This document shows positions 7,795-15,635 of a DNA stretch of 64,000 nucleotides, piece after piece. Numbering within the stretch: position 1 is the stretch's first letter; each line of letters starts with the position of its first letter. The notes beneath the pieces were generated by a model. The model saw only the letters and a list, made by a program, of their open reading frames with translations, ran no database searches and was not told the DNA's origin. This stretch comes from SG8-30 sp964406445 (lineage in GTDB: Bacteria > Pseudomonadota > Gammaproteobacteria > Steroidobacterales > Steroidobacteraceae), in assembly GCA_964406445.1 (NCBI GenBank), contig CAYORU010000011.1:1-64000 (forward strand), written 5' to 3'. A program made the translations under genes and the position numbers.

Positions 7795-9864
7795 TCACTG
7801 CAGGTGTTCGCCGAGCCAGCGGAGCACCTCGGCGTGCCACTGCAGGCTGTTCGCGGGCTTCAGGATCCAGTGGTTCTCGTCCGGCCAGACCACGAGGCGG
7901 CTGTCGATGCCGCGGCGCTGGAGCGCGGTGAACGTCGCGAGCCCCTGCGAGTACGGCACGCGGAAGTCGAGCTGGCCGTGGAGCACCAGCATCGGCGTCC
8001 GCCACTTCGACACGTATGCGGAGGGATTCCACTTCTCGTAGAGCCCAGGCGACTCGAAGTGGGGCCCGCCGTATTCCCATTCCTCGAACCACAGCTCCTC
8101 GGTCGTGTAGTACATCGCACGCGCGTCGAAGATGCCGGCGTGGTTCACGAGGCAGGCGAAGCCGTCGCTCCACTGGCTTGCGATCCAGTTGATCATGAAG
8201 CCGCCGTAGCTCGCGCCGAGCGCACAGGCCTTGCCGGCATCGAGCCAGGGATACTTCGCCGCGGCCGCGACGAAGCCGAGCTTGAGGTCCTCGAGCGGCT
8301 TGCCGCCCCAGTCCCGGCTGATCGAGTCGGTGAAGGCCTGGCCGTAGCCGGGCGAGCCGTGGAAGTCGATGAACACCACCGCGTAGCCGGCGCCCGCGTA
8401 CACCTGCGGATTCCAGCGGTAGCTCCAGTTGTTCGAGAAGCTCACCTGCGGCCCGCCGTGGACGATGAAGGCGACCGGATACTTGCGGCCGGCCTCCAGT
8501 TTCCAGGGCTGCATCACGTAGCCGTACACGGTCTGGCCGTTCGCGCCGGCGAAGGAGAACTGCTCGTAGCGCCCCATCGTCACGCCGGCGAGCTGGGCCT
8601 CGCCGGCCCGCGTCAGCTGCCGCGCGCCGCCTCGACCCTCGAGCACGAAGAGCTGCGCGGGCGAGCCGAGCGACTGCAGGCCGTAGACCACCCGCGGGCC
8701 GCCGACCGCGAACTCGGCGACGGTTCCCTCGCCGGTCAGCCGCTCGATGCGCGGCGCCGCGCCCGCCGGCGCGATCGATATGCGGAAAAGTGGCGACTGC
8801 CCGACCTCGTCGGCGGCGGCGTACAGGCTCCCCGAGTCCGAGGCCCACACCAGCCGCTTCGGCGAGCGGTCCCAGGCCGGCGCCAGCTCGCGCACCGCGC
8901 CGCTCGAGCGCTCGAGCAGCATGATCGCGTAACGATCCGACTCGAAGCCCGCGCGCGCCATCGCCTTCCAGGCGAGGTAGCGGCCGTCGGGCGAGTAGGC
9001 CGGCCCCGTGTCGGTCGCCGGATTGCCGGCCGTGCGGTTCTCGGGCGTGCCGCCGGTCGCCTCGACCTCGTAGATGTCCAGGTTGGTCGACCAGGCCTCC
9101 TCGCGGCCGGCGACCCGCGCCGTGAACGCGATGCGCGCCCCATCCGGGCTGAACGCGTACTCCTCGCTGCCCCCGAACGGAGTGGAGGGGACATTCGCTT
9201 CGAGTTTGCCGGACAGCGACACGGGCGCCCCGCTCGCCGCGCCGTCCGCGCCGAGCGCGACGGAGAAGAGCACGTTCCTGCGCCCGTCCCACCAGCTGTC
9301 CCAGTGGCGGACGAACAGCTCGTCGTAGGCGCGGCCGGAGGCCTGCGACTTGCCGGCCGCCTCGAGGCGCCTCGCCGTGCACTCGAGATCAGGGCAATCG
9401 CGGAAGACGCGCGAGGAGAAGGCCAGCCGGTCGCCGCGGGGCGAGACGATGAAGTTGTCGACCCCGACCGGGAAGCGCGTCACCTGCATCGGCTCGCCGC
9501 CGGTGAGCGCCAGCCGCCAGACCTGCTGCGAGCCGCTGCGCGAGGAGAGGAAGTAGAGCGCGTCGCCCGCGGGCGCCCAGCGCGGCGCGCTGTCGTTCGC
9601 CTCGTGCGTCGTCAGTCGCCGCGGCGTGGCGGCACGGCGCGAAGCGTCGACGAGCCACAGGTCCGTGCGGCCGCGATTCGCGGCCATGTCCGTCTCGCGC
9701 AGCACGTAGGCGACGTAGCGACCGTCCGGCGAGGGCTGCGGATCGCTGATCCGCTCGAGGCGCACGAGGTCGTCGGCGGTGAAGCCTCGATCCTCGGCGG
9801 CGGTGGGAAAGATGACGATCAAGGACAGGCCGGCGAGGGCCGGCGCCAGGACACGGGCGCGCAT
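7795..9864 (-). CDS. S9 family peptidase (acylaminoacyl-/dipeptidyl-peptidase type), exported
   Basis: 689 residues with an N-terminal signal peptide (cleavage near PTAA/ED). Residues ~30-430 show beta-propeller repeats with SPDGRYVAY, APAGDALYF and FSPDGARIAF. The C-terminal ~250 residues are an alpha/beta hydrolase: Ser552 in GASYGGF, Asp633 in HGQLDFRVP and His665 in DENHWIL form the triad, with HGGP as the oxyanion loop. Members cut short peptides from the N-terminus. It sits alone, convergent with the DUF6515 gene 58 bp away. The likely site of action is the periplasm, processing peptides taken up through TonB receptors; that is inference from family context. Confidence 0.93.
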   Translation of the reverse strand: MRARVLAPALAGLSLIVIFPTAAEDRGFTADDLVRLERISDPQPSPDGRYVAYVLRETDMAANRGRTDLWLVDASRRAATPRRLTTHEANDSAPRWAPAGDALYFLSSRSGSQQVWRLALTGGEPMQVTRFPVGVDNFIVSPRGDRLAFSSRVFRDCPDLECTARRLEAAGKSQASGRAYDELFVRHWDSWWDGRRNVLFSVALGADGAASGAPVSLSGKLEANVPSTPFGGSEEYAFSPDGARIAFTARVAGREEAWSTNLDIYEVEATGGTPENRTAGNPATDTGPAYSPDGRYLAWKAMARAGFESDRYAIMLLERSSGAVRELAPAWDRSPKRLVWASDSGSLYAAADEVGQSPLFRISIAPAGAAPRIERLTGEGTVAEFAVGGPRVVYGLQSLGSPAQLFVLEGRGGARQLTRAGEAQLAGVTMGRYEQFSFAGANGQTVYGYVMQPWKLEAGRKYPVAFIVHGGPQVSFSNNWSYRWNPQVYAGAGYAVVFIDFHGSPGYGQAFTDSISRDWGGKPLEDLKLGFVAAAAKYPWLDAGKACALGASYGGFMINWIASQWSDGFACLVNHAGIFDARAMYYTTEELWFEEWEYGGPHFESPGLYEKWNPSAYVSKWRTPMLVLHGQLDFRVPYSQGLATFTALQRRGIDSRLVVWPDENHWILKPANSLQWHAEVLRWLGEHLQ

Positions 9865-10023
9865 GGGGCGTCTCCGGAAATCGGGAAGCCCCTATTTTAT
9901 GGCATGACGCGGATGCGGCAGGGCCGCGGCCGCCGACGCGCGACGGACCGTGCGCTCGCGCCGCCTTGACCCACCCCGCGTGCCGCGCGACCCTATCGGC
10001 CTCGCTCGCCCGCAGGACGCGTC

Positions 10024-10683
10024 ATGAATCGAGCCTCGTACACCGCCATCGCCTTCGCCGCCGCCACGCTCGCCGCCTGCGGCCGCAGCGAACCGGATCC
10101 CGCGCCGCCGCCCGACGCCGCCGAAAGCGCGCTCGCCGCCGTCATCAACGTCGGCGCGCTGGCGCTGGCGGGCGACGCCATCACGATCCGTTCCCCCGGC
10201 CACCCGCAGGCGCGCATCGAGGCCGGCGGCCGGCTGTTCGTGGACGGCAAGGAGGTCGCCGTCACCGAGGCCCAGCGCACCGGGCTCGAGGCCTACCACA
10301 CCCGCGCCATGCAGCTGCGCGAGGAGGCGAGGGACACCGGCATCGCCGGCGCCCAGGTGGGAATCGCGGCCGCAGGCGCCGTGATCGAGGGCCTCGCGAA
10401 GGGCGACGCCTCGGGCATCCGCCCCAAGGTCGAAGCCGAGGCTGGCAAGGTCAAGCAGGCCGCGCTCGAGGTCTGCAGGAGCCTCGCGGCGCTTCGCGAG
10501 ACACAGGAGACGCTCGCGGCCGGCCTCGAGGCCTTCCGGCCCTACGCGACCATCGACGCGGAGGACGTCGCGAAGTGCAGCGAGGGCGTCGAGGCGGATG
10601 GGACCGCGCCCGGGCCGGCGCCGGAGGACGCCCCGCCGGCCGACGAGGTGCCCCCCGGCACGGAGCAACCGCAGCTCATCTGA
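10024..10683 (+). CDS. Lipoprotein, YggN/DUF2884-like
   Basis: 219 residues. The leader ends in the lipobox LAAC (Cys near 20). The middle has a segment (RIEAGGRLFVDGKEVAVTEAQ) reminiscent of the 'xxGxLyIDGkxVxLtxxQ' region of the gammaproteobacterial YggN/DUF2884 family, followed by helical stretches (near 80-180) that include an Ala/Gly-rich run. The C-terminal ~30 residues are Pro/Glu-rich and probably disordered. AGGA lies 7 nt before the ATG. Function is unknown. The family assignment rests on a short resemblance and is tentative. Confidence 0.6.
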   Translation: MNRASYTAIAFAAATLAACGRSEPDPAPPPDAAESALAAVINVGALALAGDAITIRSPGHPQARIEAGGRLFVDGKEVAVTEAQRTGLEAYHTRAMQLREEARDTGIAGAQVGIAAAGAVIEGLAKGDASGIRPKVEAEAGKVKQAALEVCRSLAALRETQETLAAGLEAFRPYATIDAEDVAKCSEGVEADGTAPGPAPEDAPPADEVPPGTEQPQLI

Positions 10684-10740
10684 GCGGACCGCAGGGCCGC
10701 CGCCGCGCGAGCGGGCCTGCGCGGACCTGCCGCCAAACCG

Positions 10741-11055
10741 TCAGCGTGGCCGGTCAGCGCCGATTCGCAGGGCAAAGCCCGCGACGGCGGTGCCGATCCA
10801 CGCGGCCGCGAGGATCGCGACGGTCACCATGCCCCACACGACCCACAGCAGCACCACGCCGAACTGCTCGACGAGGCGCAGCGACCACTCGAGCCACTGC
10901 ATCCACTCGGGCGGCAGGGCGAGCATCGCGCCGGCGCCCGTCAGCAGGTCCGCGCCCGCGGTCACCAGCCAGTAGCTCCCGAGGCTCAGCAGCGACCACA
11001 TCGCGATCGCCAGCAACGCGCCAATCCACACCAGTCGCTTGACCGTCGTAGTCAC
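10741..11055 (-). CDS. Small two-helix membrane protein next to TerC
   Basis: 104 residues from a GTG, the only start in this frame that keeps the first helix. There are hydrophobic segments near residues 8-35 and 65-95, separated by a short loop with LPPEWMQWLEW; the tail is basic. It begins 1 bp after the TerC stop on the same strand, so it is probably translated from the same mRNA. I do not recognise a named family. The position suggests an accessory to the TerC-type transporter, but nothing in the sequence proves that. Confidence 0.6.
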   Translation of the reverse strand: MTTTVKRLVWIGALLAIAMWSLLSLGSYWLVTAGADLLTGAGAMLALPPEWMQWLEWSLRLVEQFGVVLLWVVWGMVTVAILAAAWIGTAVAGFALRIGADRPR

Positions 11056-11056
11056 C

Positions 11057-12112
11057 TCAGGCCCTCCCCGCTTCCGTCACCGGCACGCTCGCCCCGCCGT
11101 CGCCCCCGTCGCCGTCGCGCCGCGTGCGATACAGCGAGTAAAGCACGCCGCCGAGCAGCAGGCCCAGGGTCACCGACAGCGACACCCACGCCGGCAGCTT
11201 GCCGACGAGGTTCACCGCGAAGATCTTGCCGCCGATGAACACCAGCACGATCGCGAGCGCGTACTTGAGGTACCTGAAGCGGTGGATCATCGCGGCGAGC
11301 GCGAAGTACAGGGCCCGCAGGCCCAGGATCGCGAAGATGTTGCTGGTGTAGACGATGAACGGGTCCTGGGTGATGGCGAAGATCGCCGGCACGCTGTCCA
11401 CGGCGAAGATCAGGTCGACGATCTCGATCAGCACGAGCGCGAGGAACAGCGGCGTCGCCCACCATACCAGCGGCGCGCCCGGCGCGTCGGACGGCGGGCC
11501 GCCCGGCGCCGCGGGCGCCGGCAGCCTGACCCAGAACCTGTTGCCCATCGGCACGGGGGTCACGCGCAGCCGCCTCTGCAGCAAGCGCAGCACCGGGTTG
11601 CCGGCGACGTCGAACTGCTGGTCGATCATCACCAGCATCTTGACGCCGGTGAGCACGAGGAACGCGCCGAACAGGTACAGCACCCAGGAGAACTGCGTCA
11701 CCAGCGCGGCGCCGAGTCCGATCATGATCGCGCGCAGCACGATGACGCCGAGGATGCCCCAGAACAGCACCCGGTGCTGGTAGTGCCGGGGCACGGCGAA
11801 GAAGGCGAAGATCATCGCGATCACGAACACGTTGTCCATGGCGAGCGTCTTCTCGACCATGAAGCCCGTGAGGTATTCCATGCCGCTCTGGGCGCCGAGG
11901 TACCACCACACCCAGGCGCCGAAGCCGAGGCCCATGGCGATGTAGCCGGACGACAGCAGCAGGCTCTCGCGCACCTCGATCTCGCGATCCTCGCGGTGCA
12001 GGATGCCGAGGTCGATCACGAGCAGCGTGACGACGATGCCGAGGAAGGCGAGCCACAGCCAGACCGGCTTGCCCAGGAAATCGGCGGAAAACGCGACGAG
12101 CAGCGGGTCCAT
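11057..12112 (-). CDS. TerC/Alx family membrane transporter
   Basis: 351 residues with about nine hydrophobic helices. The family's acidic intramembrane motifs are visible: EKTLAMDNVFV near residue 87 and EIVDLIFAVDSVPAIFAITQ near 220-240. A hydrophilic loop of ~50 residues, rich in Pro and Gly, lies between the two halves. TerC/Alx proteins export Mn(II) or act in metal insertion and alkaline or tellurite response. The gene is preceded by a near-consensus promoter and a ~78-nt leader holding two perfect hairpins, which suggests control at RNA level. A small membrane protein gene follows 1 bp after the stop. Confidence 0.92.
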   Translation of the reverse strand: MDPLLVAFSADFLGKPVWLWLAFLGIVVTLLVIDLGILHREDREIEVRESLLLSSGYIAMGLGFGAWVWWYLGAQSGMEYLTGFMVEKTLAMDNVFVIAMIFAFFAVPRHYQHRVLFWGILGVIVLRAIMIGLGAALVTQFSWVLYLFGAFLVLTGVKMLVMIDQQFDVAGNPVLRLLQRRLRVTPVPMGNRFWVRLPAPAAPGGPPSDAPGAPLVWWATPLFLALVLIEIVDLIFAVDSVPAIFAITQDPFIVYTSNIFAILGLRALYFALAAMIHRFRYLKYALAIVLVFIGGKIFAVNLVGKLPAWVSLSVTLGLLLGGVLYSLYRTRRDGDGGDGGASVPVTEAGRA

Positions 12113-12196
12113 GGGGCCTCCACGTCGAACAGCGAAGCTGTTCCGACATGGCGGGTGATTTCACCCGTCAGAGGGGCCCGGAACTTTGATGCCTGA
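12113..12196 (-). promoter_or_regulatory. Structured 5' leader of the TerC gene
   Basis: Between the predicted transcription start (~12190) and the ATG at 12112, the minus strand holds two perfect hairpins. The upstream one has stem CGGGTGA/TCACCCG with a 2-base AA centre; the one nearer the gene has stem GAACAGC/GCTGTTC with a TTC loop. TerC/Alx genes elsewhere are often controlled by the yybP-ykoY Mn(II) riboswitch, but I cannot see that motif's conserved core here. The leader could be another type of control RNA, or simply stable structure. Confidence 0.5.
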
Positions 12197-12224
12197 ATTA
12201 TACATCGTACTTCTCTGCCGTCAA
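12197..12224 (-). promoter_or_regulatory. Near-consensus sigma-70 promoter for the TerC gene
   Basis: On the minus strand, TTGACG (12219-12224) and a perfect TATAAT (12197-12202) are separated by 16 bp. The -35 box begins 6 bp beyond the stop of the upstream POT gene, so TerC has its own promoter. Transcription should start near 12190. Confidence 0.8.
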
Positions 12225-12229
12225 GGCGC

Positions 12230-13630
12230 CTAACGCTCGACCTCCACGGTCAGCGCCGACGGCCGCAACGGCTGGCCCGCGCCCCCGGCGAGCACGCGGC
12301 CGAGCGCGGGACCGAACGCCAGCACGAGCAGGCCGCCGGCCGCGGCGATCGCCGCATGCATGGCCCAGAAGGCGATCGGCGTCATCTTCTCGTAGAAGCC
12401 GCCGATCCAGCCGATCAGGTTGTTCGCGACGAACAGGCTCATGAAGGCAAAGCCCATCATGGTCGCGTTGACCGACGCGGGCGCGGCGCGCGAGACGAGC
12501 GCGAGCAGCGTCGGCCAGTAGTAGAGGAAGGCGACGCCCTGCAGCGCGCAATAGAGCAGCGGCCACAGCGGCGAGACCGGCGCATCGCCCGCGGCGTAGA
12601 TGCCGGCGACCAGCAGCAGGTTTGCCACCATGCACAGGAAGGCGCCCGTGCCGATCTTGCCGAGGTCGCCCGGCTCGCCGCGTCCCGCCGCCTGCCGGGC
12701 CCAGAGCCAGAAGAGCAGCGGCACCGCCAGGATGCTGGTGAACGGGTCGATGGACTGGAACCACGGGACGGGCACCCGGAACCCGCCCAGCTCGAGCGCG
12801 ACGTGCTGCTGGATCCATACCGCCAGGACGTTCACGAGCTGGAGGTAGGCCACCGACTGGAAGATGGTGATCGCCATCACCGCCACGAGCGCCGCGATCA
12901 CGCGCCAGTCCGCGCGCGTCAGCCTGCCGCCCTCGTGCGTGCGACGCTCGACCCGGGCCGGGAGGTGGCGATAGCCCGCGAGATACGTGGCGAGGCCGCC
13001 GAGCATGAAGATCGCCGCGACGCCGAAGCCGGTGTGCCAGCCGTAGAGCTGGGCGAGCAGCCCGCAGACCAGCGGGCCGGCCATCGCGCCCACGTTGATC
13101 GCCATGCTGAAGATCGCGAAGCCGCGCGTGCGCCGCGCCTCTTCCTCGCGCGGGTACAGCGCGCCGACCTGCGCGGAGATGTTCCCCTTGAGGAAGCCCG
13201 AGCCGACCACGAGCAGCAGGAGCGCGAGCAGGAAGGACCGGTCGAAGGCCATCGCCACGTGGCCCGCGCTCATGCACAGGGCGCCGATCACCACGGCGTT
13301 GCGCTGGCCGATCCAGCGGTCGGCGATCAGGCCGCCGAGCAGCGGCGTGAAGTACACGAAGCCGGCGTACAGCCCGAAGATCTGCGAGGCCAGCGCCTGC
13401 GTGGACAGGGGCCCGACCACCGACTCGATCGCCCCGCGCAGCGCCTCGAGCCCGGCCACCTGCTCCGCCTGGCCCGGCAGGAGCAGCTGGTTGACCATGT
13501 AGAGCACGACGAGCGCCGTCATGCCGTAGTAGGAGAAGCGCTCCCAGGCCTCGGTGAAGGCGAGGTAGTAGAGGCCCGTCGGATGGCCGCGAAAGCCGCC
13601 CCGTGCGGGGTGCGCAAGCCCGGTGGTCAT
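12230..13630 (-). CDS. POT/PTR2 family proton-dependent oligopeptide transporter
   Basis: 466 residues with roughly 12 hydrophobic helices. The N-terminal family motif ExxERFSYYGM is present (AFTEAWERFSYYGMTALVV, about residues 27-45). The second signature also appears: the GGLIADRWIGQRNAVVIGA loop and the FSMAINVGAMAGP stretch. POT proteins import di- and tripeptides with protons across the inner membrane. This fits a lifestyle with many exported peptidases. GGGGGAG lies about 12 nt before the ATG at 13630. It reads towards TerC but has no obvious terminator in the short gap. Confidence 0.93.
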   Translation of the reverse strand: MTTGLAHPARGGFRGHPTGLYYLAFTEAWERFSYYGMTALVVLYMVNQLLLPGQAEQVAGLEALRGAIESVVGPLSTQALASQIFGLYAGFVYFTPLLGGLIADRWIGQRNAVVIGALCMSAGHVAMAFDRSFLLALLLLVVGSGFLKGNISAQVGALYPREEEARRTRGFAIFSMAINVGAMAGPLVCGLLAQLYGWHTGFGVAAIFMLGGLATYLAGYRHLPARVERRTHEGGRLTRADWRVIAALVAVMAITIFQSVAYLQLVNVLAVWIQQHVALELGGFRVPVPWFQSIDPFTSILAVPLLFWLWARQAAGRGEPGDLGKIGTGAFLCMVANLLLVAGIYAAGDAPVSPLWPLLYCALQGVAFLYYWPTLLALVSRAAPASVNATMMGFAFMSLFVANNLIGWIGGFYEKMTPIAFWAMHAAIAAAGGLLVLAFGPALGRVLAGGAGQPLRPSALTVEVER

Positions 13631-13728
13631 GGTGGACGTCTCCCCCGGGCGGCCACCCCCGGGCCCGGCGAGTCTACGCGGCCAACAGGTTCAGCGCCTG
13701 TTCACCGCGACCGCCGCACAGTCCGGCC

Positions 13729-14238
13729 ATGCGCTGGATGATCGCCGCCGCCGTCCTGCTCGCGCTCGCCGCCGGCCCGGCCGTCGCGGCCGATGCCGTC
13801 GTCGGCCGCGCCGCGGGCGACACGATCGCGGCGCGCGTGCTCGACCTCGTCAATGAAGCGCGCGCCGAGGGCCGCCGCTGCGGGCGCAGGCGCTACGCGC
13901 CCGCCGCGCCGCTTGCGCCCTCCCGCCGCATCGAGCAGGCCGCCCAGCGCCACGCCGCCGACATGGCCCGACACGGCTATTTCGAGCACAGCGGCCGCGA
14001 CGGCAGCCAGCCGAAGGAGCGCCTCGCCCGCACCGGCTATCGATCGAGGCTGACCGGCGAGAACATCGCCTACGGACCGACGTCGGCCGAGGAAGTCGTC
14101 GCCGGCTGGCTCGCGAGCCCGGGACACTGCGAAAACATCATGGAGCCTCGCTTCGAGGAGATGGGAATCGCCTTCGCGCGCGGCCGGCGCAGGGGCGAGA
14201 TCTACTGGGTGCAGCTGCTCGCCACGCCCGGCGTGTGA
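13729..14238 (+). CDS. Secreted CAP-domain (SCP/PR1, YkwD-like) protein
   Basis: 169 residues from the ATG at 13729, chosen because it gives a clean signal peptide (MRWMIAAAVLLALAAGPAVA). The CAP domain then shows HAADMARHGYFEHSGRDGS, the GENIAYGP motif and WLASPGHCENIMEP, including the conserved His, Glu and His cavity residues. CAP proteins of bacteria are exported; some bind lipids or cell wall, but most lack a proven activity. It starts ~100 bp from the divergent POT gene. The C-terminus is truncated soon after the domain, which is normal for stand-alone CAP proteins. Confidence 0.85.
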   Translation: MRWMIAAAVLLALAAGPAVAADAVVGRAAGDTIAARVLDLVNEARAEGRRCGRRRYAPAAPLAPSRRIEQAAQRHAADMARHGYFEHSGRDGSQPKERLARTGYRSRLTGENIAYGPTSAEEVVAGWLASPGHCENIMEPRFEEMGIAFARGRRRGEIYWVQLLATPGV

Positions 14239-14440
14239 CGCGGCTCACACCCGGCCGTCGCTGTCGGAGGTCGCGCGCCCCGGATCCGGCAGCAGGACCG
14301 CGCCGCGTGACGCGTCGACGAGTCCCGCGGTCAACCTTCGTCAGCTTGTGCCGTTACAGCTACGGGATGGTTGCCGTCGCCCAGCCGGACGCCGGCGGCA
14401 GCACAGGAAGTGGCCGGCCATGATCTGCAGGGCTCGCGGC

Positions 14441-15466
14441 ATGAAGGGCAGCAGCGTTTCTCTGGTTGCGCTGGCGTTCGCGACGCTGGCGTCCTTGGCC
14501 GGCTGTGGGGGCGGCGGCTCGTCGAGCCCGTCCCCTGCGGCACCGCCAATGAGCTACACGCCCCCGGCGCCCGGGTTGTATTCCAACAGGACACTGGCCG
14601 TCGGCGCAGTGACCCGTCACTTCGACTACTACGTGCCCCCCGGGCTGCCCGAGCAGGCCCCCTTGCTGGTGCTGCTCCACGGCGGCGGACAGAACAAGAC
14701 CCAGGTCATCGACGGCAGCACGGGCTCGTCGGGCTGGCGGGACGTCGCCGAGGAACGCAAGTTCCTGCTGCTGATACCGAACGGCACCGATGCGAATGGC
14801 GACACCAACGCCGTCACCGCCAGCTGGAACGACTGTCGCAGCGACCAGGTCACCGGCTCCACGCAGGACGACGTCGCGTTCATCGCGGCGCTCATCGACT
14901 GGGCCCTGCAGCGCCCCGAGTTCCGGCTGGATCCGGCACGGATCTATGTCACGGGCGTGTCGAACGGCGGGCTCATGAGCTACCGGGCCGCCCTGCAGCT
15001 CGGCCATCGGATCGCCGGCATCGCTGCATTCATCGCGAACAATCCCCGGAACCTGGAGCCCGACTGCGCCGCCGCGGTCGCCCTGCCCGACCCACCTGCG
15101 GTGTCGGTCATGGTCGCCGTCGGGACACAGGATCCGCTCATGCCGTTCGCGGGAGGCGCCGTGGCGTTCGGCAACGGCGGCCAGGTGTACTCGGCCGAAG
15201 AGACCCGGAACTTCTGGCGCGCGCGCAATGCAACGACCGTGACCGGGCCGGTGGTCAACTACCCCGACGTCGATCCCACGGACGGCTCGACGGTATCGGC
15301 CGTCGTCGACAGCGGCGGGCGACAGGGCTCGGCCGTGGCCTTCCTGGTCGTCGCCGGCGGCGGTCACTCGATGCCGAGTCCGACCTATGTTGGCATCGGC
15401 AGCCAGAACAGGGATGTCGAGAGCAGTCGTCTCGCCTGGGACTTCCTTCAGGACAAGCGCCGCTAG
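14441..15466 (+). CDS. PHB-depolymerase-like (LpqC/Esterase_phb) lipoprotein hydrolase
   Basis: 341 residues from the ATG at 14441; starts further upstream would add a polar tail before the signal. The leader ends in lipobox LAGC, followed by GGGGSSS and a Pro linker, so it is a predicted lipoprotein. The catalytic domain has LLVLLHGGGQN as the oxyanion region and the nucleophile elbow GVSNGGLMSYR; a late GGGHSMP supplies the probable His. This family covers short-chain polyhydroxyalkanoate depolymerases, feruloyl esterases and acetyl-xylan esterases. The substrate cannot be told from the sequence. It stands alone between the CAP gene and a convergent alkylsulfatase. Confidence 0.85.
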   Translation: MKGSSVSLVALAFATLASLAGCGGGGSSSPSPAAPPMSYTPPAPGLYSNRTLAVGAVTRHFDYYVPPGLPEQAPLLVLLHGGGQNKTQVIDGSTGSSGWRDVAEERKFLLLIPNGTDANGDTNAVTASWNDCRSDQVTGSTQDDVAFIAALIDWALQRPEFRLDPARIYVTGVSNGGLMSYRAALQLGHRIAGIAAFIANNPRNLEPDCAAAVALPDPPAVSVMVAVGTQDPLMPFAGGAVAFGNGGQVYSAEETRNFWRARNATTVTGPVVNYPDVDPTDGSTVSAVVDSGGRQGSAVAFLVVAGGGHSMPSPTYVGIGSQNRDVESSRLAWDFLQDKRR

Positions 15467-15635
15467 CGCAGTCCCGTCCCTCGCCCCGACACGACCGAAC
15501 GCACACCCGGGCCTCTTGCGTCGGTTCGGCTGTGCGCGGGTCGACGCCTCGAGCATTCGCGCCTCGGGGCCGACACGTTGCGCATGCTGCCGTACGGATC
15601 GCCCGCAACTCCGCGGTTCGGTCAGCGGCAAGGGC

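Noticed and set aside
12113..12190. yybP-ykoY (Mn) riboswitch before TerC
   Set aside because: Expected from family knowledge, but the conserved core around GGGGAGTA and the following CATCCTGG-like segment are not visible; only two simple stems are.
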